This document shows positions 8,721 to 17,506 of a stretch of 64,000 nt of DNA, piece after piece. How positions within the stretch are numbered: the stretch's first letter is position 1; every line of letters starts with the position of its first letter. Below the pieces are notes generated by a model. That model had not been told where the DNA came from and searched no databases. It saw only the letters and a program-made list of their open reading frames with translations. The translations under genes and the position numbers were made by a program. Origin of the DNA: DLKC01 sp002478885 (GTDB lineage Bacteria > Bacteroidota > Bacteroidia > Chitinophagales > Chitinophagaceae); NCBI GenBank assembly GCA_046329585.1, contig JAXLUI010000002.1, positions 1,612,001 to 1,676,000 of the forward strand, given 5' to 3'.

Positions 8721-10046
8721 ATGAACAACGTAATTGAACAATTAAAACAGGCAGTTGAAATTTCACCGGACAATATTCCATTGCGCCTGCATCTCGCCGA
8801 AATGATGCTGCAGGAAAATATGTTGACAGAAGCATCAGAACAATACTCCACCGTTTTAAAACGCGACCATAAAAACACAACGGCACTCGCAGGGCTTGCC
8901 GACAGTTATCATAAACAAAATAAGTATTCCGCTGCAATTATTTTATTTGAACAGCTGCAGCAAATGCATGCATTGAATTTTGATCAAAGAATAAAATTTG
9001 TCCGTTGCCTGCTAAAAGAACACTCTATTGGCCAGGCGAGAGATGTATATGCGCAGGCATTGGCTGAAGAACCGAACTTCCGTGACGCAGAAATCGATGA
9101 CATATTAAGAACAACAGGCATCGAAACAGGCATGGACGCAGAAAGCCTGCTTGATGAACTTTCTTCGCCAGGCAGCTTTTTTATGGAGAAACCCACCATA
9201 AAATTTAGCGATGTGGGTGGCATGCAAAAACTTAAGCAGGAAATTTCTTTAAAAATAATTCAACCGCTAAAGAATCCTGAGCTGTATAAAGCGTTTGGAA
9301 AAAAGATCGGCGGTGGCATACTAATGTATGGGCCTCCCGGATGCGGCAAGACTTTTATTGCCCGAGCCACTGCCGGTGAGATCGATGCAAAATTTATCAC
9401 CATCGGCCTGCACGATATTCTCGATATGTGGATGGGTAACAGTGAGAAAAACCTGCATGAAGTTTTTGAAATAGCGAGACAGAACAAGCCTTGCGTGCTC
9501 TTTATCGATGAGGTGGATGCCCTCGGCGCAAGCCGGGCAGATATGCGGCAAAGCGCCATGCGCCAGATCATCAATCAATTTCTAGCAGAGCTCGACGGCG
9601 TGAAAGACAGTAACGAAGGTGTGCTCATTCTTGCTGCCACTAACGCGCCATGGAGTGTTGACAGTGCATTCCGACGGCCCGGGAGATTTGACCGTGTAAT
9701 ATTCGTGGCTCCGCCCGACGAAGAAAGCCGGAAAGAAATAATTGAATCGCTGCTGAAAGACCGTCCGGCAGAAAAGATCGACGCGAAAGACATTGCCAAA
9801 GTAACCGCAGGTTATTCCGGTGCCGACCTGAAAGCGTTGGTTGATATTGCAACGGAATCGAAGCTGGAAGAATCAATGCTTAAGGGTTCTTTGCAGCCGA
9901 TAACCCAGAAAGAGCTTATTAAAGCAATTAAGGTTCACAAGGCAACAACGGCGGAATGGTTTGGCACGGCACGCAACTATGCACTGTATGCAAACGAAAC
10001 AGGTTTATATGATGAGATATTGCAGTATTTAAATCTAAAGAAGTAA
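8721..10046 (+). CDS. TPR-AAA ATPase (CDC48/FtsH-like AAA domain)
   Basis: A 441-residue protein with N-terminal TPR-like helices (about 1-130) and a single AAA domain (about 150-400). The ATPase motifs are complete: Walker A GPPGCGKTF, Walker B VLFIDEVDAL, sensor 1 AATNAPW, and the second region of homology with the arginine fingers FRRPGRFDR. No transmembrane segment, protease or zinc motif is seen, so it is probably a cytoplasmic hexameric unfoldase or remodelling ATPase with TPR-based substrate binding. A VOC protein follows after 4 bp. The substrate is unknown. Confidence 0.85.
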   Translation: MNNVIEQLKQAVEISPDNIPLRLHLAEMMLQENMLTEASEQYSTVLKRDHKNTTALAGLADSYHKQNKYSAAIILFEQLQQMHALNFDQRIKFVRCLLKEHSIGQARDVYAQALAEEPNFRDAEIDDILRTTGIETGMDAESLLDELSSPGSFFMEKPTIKFSDVGGMQKLKQEISLKIIQPLKNPELYKAFGKKIGGGILMYGPPGCGKTFIARATAGEIDAKFITIGLHDILDMWMGNSEKNLHEVFEIARQNKPCVLFIDEVDALGASRADMRQSAMRQIINQFLAELDGVKDSNEGVLILAATNAPWSVDSAFRRPGRFDRVIFVAPPDEESRKEIIESLLKDRPAEKIDAKDIAKVTAGYSGADLKALVDIATESKLEESMLKGSLQPITQKELIKAIKVHKATTAEWFGTARNYALYANETGLYDEILQYLNLKK

Positions 10047-10050
10047 GGGA

Positions 10051-10500
10051 ATGACCGAGTTTGCGCATACCAATATTATCACCGGCGATTGGAAGAAGCT
10101 TGCAGACTTTTATATAAAAGTTTTTGATTGTAAGCCCCTGTATCCTGAAAGGGATTTGTCTGGCGATGCGATTGACCAGGCCACCGGCATCGGCAACGCA
10201 CACTTTACCGGTATACATTTGATTTTGCCGGGTCATTTTGAAAAAGCGCCAACACTTGAAATCTTCCAGTACGATCACAATGAAGACAATCTACCTGCTG
10301 CTGCAAACCGCAAAGGCTTTGGCCATATTGCATTCAGGGTAGATGATGTGAATGAAATGCTTCAAAAGGTATTGAACAACGGAGGCGCGCAATTGGGTGA
10401 AGTGGTGAACCTTGATATAAAAGATGCGGGCCGGATCACTTTTGTTTACGCAAAGGATATTGATGGCAATATAGTGGAGTTGCAGCATTGGCATAAGTAG
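10051..10500 (+). CDS. VOC family (glyoxalase-like) protein
   Basis: A 149-residue vicinal-oxygen-chelate protein. It begins MTEFAHTNIITGDWKKLADFYIKVFDCKPLYP-like (split as FAHTNIIT, WKKLADFY), with the two beta-alpha-beta modules and a C-terminal DGNIVELQHW metal-ligand strand. Likely metal ligands are His-6, a central His in GHIAFRVDD and the C-terminal Glu. It begins 4 bp after the AAA gene, so the two are probably co-translated. The reaction is unknown. Confidence 0.85.
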   Translation: MTEFAHTNIITGDWKKLADFYIKVFDCKPLYPERDLSGDAIDQATGIGNAHFTGIHLILPGHFEKAPTLEIFQYDHNEDNLPAAANRKGFGHIAFRVDDVNEMLQKVLNNGGAQLGEVVNLDIKDAGRITFVYAKDIDGNIVELQHWHK

Positions 10501-10526
10501 TTGCTTTGCTGCATTAAGAACAGAAG

Positions 10527-10577
10527 GCACAAATGTGCGACGCAACAGGTGATGACCAAACAACAAAAGCCTGGTAC
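10527..10577 (-). repeat. Dispersed repeat, single arm (orientation B)
   Basis: CACAAATGTGCGACGCAACAG at about 10528-10548 (given as CACAAATGTG then CGACGCAACAG), followed by a GGTGATGACC segment and AGCCTGG at the outer end. It lies between two same-strand genes. Confidence 0.8.
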
Positions 10578-10612
10578 AAAATAATTTCTAAAAATAATTA
10601 TGCTTGAGTGTC

Positions 10613-11878
10613 ATGAGTGAACTACATCGTGATCAACATAAGGAAAGAGCAAGGCTGTTGCTGCAGCAGCGCAGGTATAAGGATGCGGAAACACAAGCAG
10701 GAATTGCATTACAGCAGAATCCAAACGACGCCGAGGCGCTGCAGATCATCGGGCATTGCAAGCTCGATACGAAACAAACCGATGAAGCGTTAAAACTATT
10801 TCAGCAATGCATTGGGCTGGAACCGGATGACGATTATGTGCATTATCTGATCGCATTTTGCTATTACCGGAAGGATGATATAGACACAGCGAAGAAATTT
10901 GTTGAGCAGGCAATTGCATTGTTTCCGCGCAATGCCGGGTATTTTGCCCTACTCTCGAATATCTTTTTTTCAAAACGCAATTATGCCGATGCCTTGAATG
11001 CGGCTAACAAAGGTCTTTACGAAAACCCGGAAGACATTGGCTGCCTCAACGCCAGAAGTGCGGCATTGTTTCGGCTAAATAAAAAAGACGAAGCCTACGA
11101 CACAATCAATGAAGCATTACAGGTGAACCCTGAAGACGCTTTTACACATACAAATTATGGCTGGCATTACTTAGAGAAAGGCAAGCATAAAAACGCGGTA
11201 GAACATTTCAGGGAGGCACTGCGCATCAATCCGAATAGTCACTCTGCGAAAGAGGGCTATAAGAATGCGCTTAAATCTAAACTACCTTTTTACCGCTGGA
11301 TACTGCAATACAGTTTATGGATGAATCACCAGAACCGCAGTGTGCGGATAGCGATGATCTTTGGGTTATGGATCGTTGTGCGGCTGGTTGCATCGTTTTC
11401 TGATTCTGAGCAGCAGTGGTTGCGCTACGTGGCAGGAGGCATAACACTTTTGTACCTGCTGTTTGTTATGTTGTCGTGGCTGGGAAGTTCGCTGGCGAAT
11501 CTGTTTTTATTGATGTCGCCCCACGGTAAGCTCGCTCTTACCGATAGTGAAAGAATGTCGGCGAAAGCAGTTGGCTTATCTTTGCTTGCAGGCATTGCAG
11601 CACTGGCATGCGGCATTTCGCTTGATCGTAAATTTTATTATATAGGTTTCCTTATTTGCTCGCTGGCTATACCCTTAAGTTATATTGATTTTCCCATCAG
11701 GTGGTTCAAAGGCGAGGGCCGGCAGATAACCGCTCATATATTGATCCCACTTTGCCTGGTCACTTGCGTGATGGTGTTTTTTAATGACCAGCTTGCGTTA
11801 TTCGCCGGTATCATCTATTTCATCTTCTTTGTTGGCTATATGTGGAGCGGTTCGATCAGCGCAATAAGAAGAAAATAA
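10613..11878 (+). CDS. TPR membrane protein
   Basis: The start was taken at the ATG (MSELHRDQHKERARLL); a TTG three codons earlier is in frame. The N-terminal 220 or so residues are about six TPR units (for example DAEALQIIGHCKLDTKQTDEALKLF, shown only as the DEALKLF ending). The rest has five or six transmembrane helices (about 245-265, 278-300, 325-345, 350-370, 385-415). The arrangement suggests a cytoplasmic TPR scaffold anchored to the inner membrane. The function is unknown. It is separated from the VOC gene by a repeat element. Confidence 0.75.
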   Translation: MSELHRDQHKERARLLLQQRRYKDAETQAGIALQQNPNDAEALQIIGHCKLDTKQTDEALKLFQQCIGLEPDDDYVHYLIAFCYYRKDDIDTAKKFVEQAIALFPRNAGYFALLSNIFFSKRNYADALNAANKGLYENPEDIGCLNARSAALFRLNKKDEAYDTINEALQVNPEDAFTHTNYGWHYLEKGKHKNAVEHFREALRINPNSHSAKEGYKNALKSKLPFYRWILQYSLWMNHQNRSVRIAMIFGLWIVVRLVASFSDSEQQWLRYVAGGITLLYLLFVMLSWLGSSLANLFLLMSPHGKLALTDSERMSAKAVGLSLLAGIAALACGISLDRKFYYIGFLICSLAIPLSYIDFPIRWFKGEGRQITAHILIPLCLVTCVMVFFNDQLALFAGIIYFIFFVGYMWSGSISAIRRK

Positions 11879-11958
11879 AGCACCTGCAGCCAAAACACAG
11901 CGAAAAAAAGAAAGCGTTTTATAAATTGCCAGATTATTCACCACTCATCATTTACACT

Positions 11959-12720
11959 ATGCACCCGGTAACCGAACTCGCCAAAATGATCGATCATTCT
12001 TTGTTGCATCCCACCATGACGGATGAAGATTTAAAACAGGGATGCGCATTGGCCAAAGCCTATAACGCGGCAACAGTATGCATAAAACCCTACGCTATTA
12101 AAGAAGCGCTTGAATGGCTGAAAGGTTCAGATGTAATGGTTTGCGCCGTCATTGGCTTTCCGCAAGGCAACAGCACAACTGCCGTAAAGGTTTTTGAAAC
12201 GGAACAGGCCTGCAAGGATGGCGCACAGGAAATTGACATGGTGGTCAACATCGGCAAAGTATTGGGCAAAGACTGGGATTATGTAGAGCAGGAAATTGCA
12301 GCCATTGTAGCTGTTACAAAAAAACACAGGGCTGCATTAAAAGTAATTTTCGAAAATGATTACCTGCCATCAGATCAGTTCAAAATAAAGCTTTGCGAAA
12401 TATGCAGCAAGCTACAGGTTGAATTTGTAAAAACTTCTACGGGCTATGGTTTTGTAAAAGGCACCGATGGAAAATATTCTTACGAAGGCGCAACCGAACA
12501 CGACCTTATTTTAATGCGTAAGCATAGTGCACCAGGTGTGCAAATAAAAGCAGCCGGCGGTGTGCGCACACTCGACGACTTGCTAAAAGTAAAAGCGCTT
12601 GGCGTTACGCGTATCGGTGCTACGGCAACGGCCGCCATTATTGAAGACGCGAAGAAAAGATTTGGCGCACCCGACGATGCAAAAAGTTTTATTGATACCA
12701 ATACAAAAGGTGGGTATTAA
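11959..12720 (+). CDS. deoC: Deoxyribose-phosphate aldolase
   Basis: The ATG at MHPVTELAKMIDHSLL gives a 253-residue protein. The open frame extends 39 codons upstream but overlaps the TPR gene and has no family similarity there. DERA landmarks are IDHSLLHPTMT, VCAVIGFPQGN, EIDMVVNIG, the first lysine in ALKVIFEND, the Schiff-base lysine in EFVKTSTGYG, and the second active-site lysine in IKAAGGVRT. It cleaves 2-deoxyribose-5-phosphate to acetaldehyde and glyceraldehyde-3-phosphate in nucleoside catabolism. Confidence 0.96.
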   Translation: MHPVTELAKMIDHSLLHPTMTDEDLKQGCALAKAYNAATVCIKPYAIKEALEWLKGSDVMVCAVIGFPQGNSTTAVKVFETEQACKDGAQEIDMVVNIGKVLGKDWDYVEQEIAAIVAVTKKHRAALKVIFENDYLPSDQFKIKLCEICSKLQVEFVKTSTGYGFVKGTDGKYSYEGATEHDLILMRKHSAPGVQIKAAGGVRTLDDLLKVKALGVTRIGATATAAIIEDAKKRFGAPDDAKSFIDTNTKGGY

Positions 12721-12728
12721 ATTTTGTA

Positions 12729-12783
12729 ACCGGCTTTTGCGTTTCATGGCATCGCCGGTTGCGTCGCACACCTGTACGTACCG
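12729..12783 (+). repeat. Dispersed repeat, single arm (orientation A)
   Basis: A good copy with ACCGGCTTTT outer end, TTTCATGGCATCGCC spacer segment and the core GTTGCGTCGCACACCTGTAC (12758-12777). It lies between convergent deoC and the FISUMP gene. Confidence 0.85.
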
Positions 12784-12849
12784 TGCATTGCTCAGCTTTT
12801 AAAAACCAGTGCACAATATGCAGATTCAAATTTCACAGCAACAGTCGCA

Positions 12850-12881
12850 AAAAAGCGCAGCGTTGCTATACCGCAACGCTG
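12850..12881 (-). terminator. Rho-independent terminator of the FISUMP gene
   Basis: The stem CAGCGTTGC / GCAACGCTG (12858-12866 and 12873-12881) is followed on the minus strand by a short CGC and a T run. It lies 45 bp beyond the stop codon of the minus-strand lipoprotein gene. Confidence 0.75.
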
Positions 12882-12925
12882 TGAACAAATGAGGGTGCTT
12901 TCTACCGCATTAACCTGTTGCAGCA

Positions 12926-13639
12926 TTAATCTTTAACACATCTTACCGAACAACCATTCCCTTTTACGCCTGAGTAATGCGGAAATTTGGCATTAAAGGA
13001 AAACAAGTCACGCACGCCGCCATAGGCCGAATATTCCTCGGTGGAACTCCACAAAAAGGCCATGTCTCCCAGGTCAACAAAATAACCATCATACACACGG
13101 TAACCGCCTGGCAAGGCTTTAAAATGGCTGCTGTTGGTAGCTCCTTTATTTGGCGTAAACCAATGTACCGTACCAGCTTCTTTTAAACTTCCGCCTGATA
13201 CTTTGTCGCCACCAAGATATGCTGACAGAGTTGTCCATTCTTCATTGCTGGCAACGTGCCAACCCTCAGGAGCCAATCCACGAGGATCATTTACAGCATA
13301 CCAGTTATACAATTTACCATAGACAGCACCCGTTGCAGAATCGTTGTTATACCAGCACCATGCGCCTGTGGTTAAACTATTCCATTCAGTTGGATCAGTA
13401 ACCTGCGGTATCCTGTCTCCGTTCCTGTAGCGGCTAACCTGTAAATTTCTTTTCATCCACACTTGTGTGCCAATCGTTACCTCGACGATATTAGCAGTTG
13501 CATCAGTCTCGGTTATTGCTGCCTGTGATGAATTTTCGTCATCAGCAAGGTGCGTTTGAATACTACTGTTTTCTTTTTTGCAGGAAACAAACAGCAACAG
13601 CATAAAAACTGCCAGTCCTGCTTTTCTTGTCGCTTTCAT
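12926..13639 (-). CDS. FISUMP-domain lipoprotein
   Basis: A 237-residue lipoprotein with signal peptide and lipobox LFVSC (Cys about 20). Residues about 50-237 are a Fibrobacter succinogenes major paralogous (FISUMP) domain: VTIGTQVWMKRNL, WCWYNND, YGKLYNWYAV, GWHVASNEEW, LPGGYR, FLWSST and the C-terminal SVRCVKD. The domain is usually surface-exposed, with no proven activity. It is a paralogue of the gene at 15079, and two DUF1566-like lipoproteins lie between them. Confidence 0.88.
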   Translation of the reverse strand: MKATRKAGLAVFMLLLFVSCKKENSSIQTHLADDENSSQAAITETDATANIVEVTIGTQVWMKRNLQVSRYRNGDRIPQVTDPTEWNSLTTGAWCWYNNDSATGAVYGKLYNWYAVNDPRGLAPEGWHVASNEEWTTLSAYLGGDKVSGGSLKEAGTVHWFTPNKGATNSSHFKALPGGYRVYDGYFVDLGDMAFLWSSTEEYSAYGGVRDLFSFNAKFPHYSGVKGNGCSVRCVKD

Positions 13640-13721
13640 AGTGCATGTATTTGATAAACAAAAAATTGTTCACTATTCTATCAAATGCTGATAAATTCCG
13701 GCTCCAGTGCCATCAACCTTA

Positions 13722-14318
13722 TTAAAAAGCCCGAATTGCCCGAACATGGCTTGCGTAATGTTTATCCAGGTCAAAGTATTGATACCCGTCATCGAAACGC
13801 TGACCCCATGCCTGGTTCTCATTGGACTCACTCGAGCTCCAATACCCGCTAAGGAAGAAACTACCCCCAATAATGGCTTTGTTTTTATATATCTCGTTTA
13901 ATTCATCCTTCGAGGGCAAAAACCAGTCCGTGTACCCGCTGTGTTTTGATTTTGCAGAGTATAAGGCAGCGTAATAACCCGCCCTACCTTGTGATACTAT
14001 AATCTTCCGGGTATTCGCTTTTCGTGAGCCAATGCGCGTGGCCGTCGCCCCCGCGTTTGTATATATTCCGTTCCACCAAGCATAACTTCCCAGGTCAACT
14101 GTATCTGCTATTAAACCATGCAAACTGTCTTTTGTTATCCAGAATATAACACCTCCGCCAAATCTTTCACCGATATAGTGAGCAGTGTTCATCGACGCGC
14201 TATTGGCATTGTCATTCGTTTGCGTATTTACAGATTGCGGTATGCCAAGGGGTTGTTTACTGCAGGAGATTGCCAACAGCATGATACATCCCATTGCCGC
14301 TTTGATAATTCTTTTCAT
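13722..14318 (-). CDS. DUF1566/Lcl-C-terminal-like lipoprotein
   Basis: A 198-residue lipoprotein with lipobox LAISC (Cys about 19) and SKQPLG directly after it. The mature part has YIGERFGGGVIFWI, HGLIADTVDLG, GYTDWFLPSKDELNEIY, YWSSSE and HVRAIRAF at the end, which are the landmarks of the DUF1566 (Lcl C-terminal) fold, distantly related to FISUMP. It is a close paralogue of the next gene (14405), including its signal peptide. Confidence 0.82.
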   Translation of the reverse strand: MKRIIKAAMGCIMLLAISCSKQPLGIPQSVNTQTNDNANSASMNTAHYIGERFGGGVIFWITKDSLHGLIADTVDLGSYAWWNGIYTNAGATATRIGSRKANTRKIIVSQGRAGYYAALYSAKSKHSGYTDWFLPSKDELNEIYKNKAIIGGSFFLSGYWSSSESNENQAWGQRFDDGYQYFDLDKHYASHVRAIRAF

Positions 14319-14404
14319 ACCAATCGTTTTATGTACCTATTAATTACGTTTTAAGATGCCCCTGCGGAGACAGGTTCCCGATTTAAGGGACATCATCCTA
14401 TTGT

Positions 14405-15004
14405 TTAAAAAGCGCGAATTGCCCTGACATTAACGACAGCACCCCAATAACCTATACCCTGTGCTCCGTCCAATTCAAATAGTTGCAGCCAAACATTGCC
14501 GTCATTATTGGCATCGGAAGAACTCCAATATTCATGCTTCTGAAAGCCACCTACGAGAAACCTTCTTAGATAAAGCTTGTTCAATTCTTCCTTTGACGGT
14601 AGAAACCAGTCAGTATATCCACTCCTTTCCGATTTTTCACATTCGAGTGCTGCATAACTACCTTTCTTACCTTGTGCCAAAATAATTTTTCGTGTGTTAG
14701 ATTTACCCGAACCAATTCGGGTTCCGGTTGCATTGGTCTGAGTATATGCGGAAGGTTCCTCCCAGGAGAAAGCCCCTAAATCAGTGGTATCTGCTATTAA
14801 GCCATGCATGCTATCCGGCGTCATCCAGAAAATAATACCACCGCCAAACCGTTCGCCTATATAGTGACCAGTGTTAATTGCCGCTCTATTAATATTTTCA
14901 GTCATCTGCGCATTTACCAATTGAGGTGTGCCAAGCGGTTGTTTACTGCAGGAAATTGCCAGCAGCATCACACATCCTGTTGCCGCTTTGAAAATTTTTT
15001 TCAT
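14405..15004 (-). CDS. DUF1566/Lcl-C-terminal-like lipoprotein, paralogue
   Basis: The start was set at the ATG giving MKKIFKAATGCVMLLAISC, because this aligns with the signal peptide of the neighbouring paralogue; the frame is open for another 24 codons upstream. The mature region shows the same landmarks (YIGERFGGGIIFWM, HGLIADTTDLG, GYTDWFLPSKEELNKLY, YWSSSD, NVRAIRAF). The most diverged part lies between the SKEELNKLY helix and the C-terminus. Likely tandem duplication with the gene at 13722. Confidence 0.82.
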   Translation of the reverse strand: MKKIFKAATGCVMLLAISCSKQPLGTPQLVNAQMTENINRAAINTGHYIGERFGGGIIFWMTPDSMHGLIADTTDLGAFSWEEPSAYTQTNATGTRIGSGKSNTRKIILAQGKKGSYAALECEKSERSGYTDWFLPSKEELNKLYLRRFLVGGFQKHEYWSSSDANNDGNVWLQLFELDGAQGIGYWGAVVNVRAIRAF

Positions 15005-15078
15005 AACAATCGTTTTTAGTAACTGGAATAATTGCCGGTTAAGATACCTTTCGGAGACTACCGATCTGCTTGGCATTG

Positions 15079-15789
15079 CTAGTTTTTAATGCACCGGACA
15101 GAGATACCATCTCTTTTATCTGCCTGGCCCCTGCAAACACTACCGTCATTGTAATTGAGGCGCAGGTACCATGCTCCGGCATTGTTGGCAGTAGAACTCC
15201 AGCCCCAGCCGTACATCCCAAAATAAAGAAATGAGCCGTTATTGTAGCGGTTGCCTGCAGCAAGGCCGGTGAAACCGCTGCTATTTGTTGCATTGGTATT
15301 TGGGGCAAGCCAGTGTGCTGTTCCCGGCTCTTTCATTTTTCCGCCCGCAATAGCTTCGCCACCTAAAAAAGTGGTCAGGACAGTCCATTCCTCATTGCTG
15401 GGGATATGAAAACCTTTGGGTGCCAGGCCCCTTGGGTCATGTACAGCGTACCAATTGTAAATTTTCCCATAGACCGCACCGGCAGCGGAATCGTTTTCAT
15501 GCCAACACCATGCACCTGTGGTAAGTTTGGACCATGCCTCAGGATCTTTAACCTGCGGTATTTTGTCACCATTCCTGTAAAAACCAACATTCAGGTTTCT
15601 TTGCATCCATACCTGTGTGCCGATCGTTACCAAAACAGCATTGCCGGTTAAGTTGTCGTTTAGCATTACTGTCTGCGCTAAATTTTGCTGGTTTGTCTTA
15701 TGCGTTGCTACCGCTACGTTTTCCTTTGTGCAGGAAATCGCAATGAACAATCCGGTTATTGCGAAGCCTCGTTTTATTGTTGCTTTCAT
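15079..15789 (-). CDS. FISUMP-domain lipoprotein, paralogue
   Basis: A 236-residue lipoprotein with lipobox FIAISC (Cys about 20) and a FISUMP domain: VTIGTQVWMQRNL, WCWHENDSAAGAVYGKIYNWYAV (only the YGKIYNWYAV end is needed to recognise it), GFHIPSNEEW, WSSTA and SVRCIKN. It is the first gene of the four-lipoprotein minus-strand cluster. The pairs of the same family are 12926/15079 and 13722/14405. Confidence 0.88.
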   Translation of the reverse strand: MKATIKRGFAITGLFIAISCTKENVAVATHKTNQQNLAQTVMLNDNLTGNAVLVTIGTQVWMQRNLNVGFYRNGDKIPQVKDPEAWSKLTTGAWCWHENDSAAGAVYGKIYNWYAVHDPRGLAPKGFHIPSNEEWTVLTTFLGGEAIAGGKMKEPGTAHWLAPNTNATNSSGFTGLAAGNRYNNGSFLYFGMYGWGWSSTANNAGAWYLRLNYNDGSVCRGQADKRDGISVRCIKN

Positions 15790-15963
15790 AGTTGCAGTTT
15801 TTATAAGTTAACGAAAATGTGGAGACAATAAAGCGATGGTACATTATGAGCGATTGTTATAAAGGTCGGTAATATAAATGCTAATTGTTATGCTTCACAT
15901 CATGCATTCGGGTGATCAGCATCAGATAAAAACGCTGCATTAATTTGCTGAACGGCATTTCAG

Positions 15964-17481
15964 ATGTATCAAACCATCTGTACAGAAAATACCAATATGT
16001 TGCCTTATTCGCAGATTAATACTATATTGACCGCCAGTTTGAACCCCCAAAAGCCAAACATGCAATCTATTACTCCGCCCGATCTGAAACACATAATAGC
16101 CCTGCAAGGCCTGCCAGAAGAACACCTGCAATGGATTATTGACCACTGTGAATACCGCGAATATGCCGACGGGGAAATCATTGCCAAATATGGGGAAGAA
16201 GCACAAATAATGTGGATCGCGCTTGTGGGTAAAGTTGCTTTTTACATGTACCTGAATGGCCGCCAGGTTTATTATTTCACTTTTGACAATAACAATATTA
16301 CAGGCGGTGTTGGCGGACTTATGCCCTATTCAAGAATGAAGACTTACCCGGGGTATTCTTATGCTGTTGGCGAAGTAAAAATGCTGCGCATGCATAAGGA
16401 TCATTTTCATGAACTGGAATTGCTGAACCCGGAGTTTATTCAAAAACTGATTGGCTATATGACCCAGCGGGCACGGGCATTTGCCACAACGCAGTTGCAG
16501 CATGAGAAAGTGAATGCGCTGGGTAACCTTGCAGCGGGCATAGCACACGAATTAAATAACCCGGCATCGGCAATCAAAGGCATCTCGGACGAATTGATCA
16601 AAAGACTTGACCGCAATTATCACCTGACAAAAAAAATGCTTGAGTGCGATACCACCCCCGAAGGAATTCAGCGCATTCACGAATTGGTCGAACAGAAAGA
16701 GAACAATAAAGACAATAGGGCAAAACGTTCTGCATTGCAGCGAATTGAAGAAGAGGATACCATGACCGACTGGCTGCAGGATAATGGCATCCATCAAAGA
16801 GAAGTGGCCGAAACACTTGCAGAGTATGGCTTTTCTGTCGATGAGCTTGACGCGTTGCAAAAAAAACTTGGCGAAAAAACCTTTACCTGTGTTGTTCCGT
16901 GGCTGGAAAACCTGATAGGCTCGCGCAAAATTATCAACGATATGGCCGAGGCTTCAACGCGCATCTCCCGGCTTGTGGGATCGATAAAAAGCCATGTTCA
17001 CATGGACCGAACCAACGACCTCCAGCCTTCCGATATTCATAAGGATATTGATAACACGCTTATTTTGCTCGGTTTTAAATTGAGGGAAAAGAATATTGAG
17101 GTGATCAAAAAATTCTGGCCCGGCATGCCCGAAATTCCCGTATATGTGGGCGAACTGAACCAGGTATGGACCAACCTGATTGACAATGCGATTTTTGCAT
17201 TGGATAAAAACGGGACCATTACTATAGAAACCTCAACCGATCAAAAAAACTTATACGTTAATATTATTGATAACGGGCCGGGTATTCCTAAAGAAATCGT
17301 ATCCCGTATTTTTGATCCATTCTTTACAACAAAAAAAGTGGGAGAAGGCACAGGTATCGGCCTCGATATTGTGAACAGGATCATCAAAGGGCATGAAGGC
17401 ACTATTAAAGTAGTTTCAGAGCCCGGTCGCACCGAATTCAGCATTTCCATCCCCATAGTGCATAAAGCAGCAACAACTTAA
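15964..17481 (+). CDS. Cyclic-nucleotide-binding-domain sensor histidine kinase
   Basis: Up to 505 residues. A later ATG at 16060 (MQSITPPDLKH) fits the family start better and gives 473 residues. The N-terminal part (about 35-160) is a cNMP-binding-like jelly roll (YADGEIIAKYGEEA). A dimerisation helix follows, with the phospho-acceptor in GNLAAGIAHELNNPAS (about 205), then a charged insert and the HATPase domain with NLIDNAIFAL, DNGPGIP and GTGIGLDIV. There are no transmembrane segments. It lies 25 bp upstream of a response regulator fused to a flavoprotein, which is its likely partner. Confidence 0.9.
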   Translation: MYQTICTENTNMLPYSQINTILTASLNPQKPNMQSITPPDLKHIIALQGLPEEHLQWIIDHCEYREYADGEIIAKYGEEAQIMWIALVGKVAFYMYLNGRQVYYFTFDNNNITGGVGGLMPYSRMKTYPGYSYAVGEVKMLRMHKDHFHELELLNPEFIQKLIGYMTQRARAFATTQLQHEKVNALGNLAAGIAHELNNPASAIKGISDELIKRLDRNYHLTKKMLECDTTPEGIQRIHELVEQKENNKDNRAKRSALQRIEEEDTMTDWLQDNGIHQREVAETLAEYGFSVDELDALQKKLGEKTFTCVVPWLENLIGSRKIINDMAEASTRISRLVGSIKSHVHMDRTNDLQPSDIHKDIDNTLILLGFKLREKNIEVIKKFWPGMPEIPVYVGELNQVWTNLIDNAIFALDKNGTITIETSTDQKNLYVNIIDNGPGIPKEIVSRIFDPFFTTKKVGEGTGIGLDIVNRIIKGHEGTIKVVSEPGRTEFSISIPIVHKAATT

Positions 17482-17506
17482 CGCAGCTATTTACAAACAA
17501 TAAACA

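Noticed and set aside
11842..11958. Upstream extension of deoC
   Set aside because: The extra 39 codons overlap the end of the TPR gene and have no similarity to DERA enzymes; the ATG at 11959 gives the usual family start.
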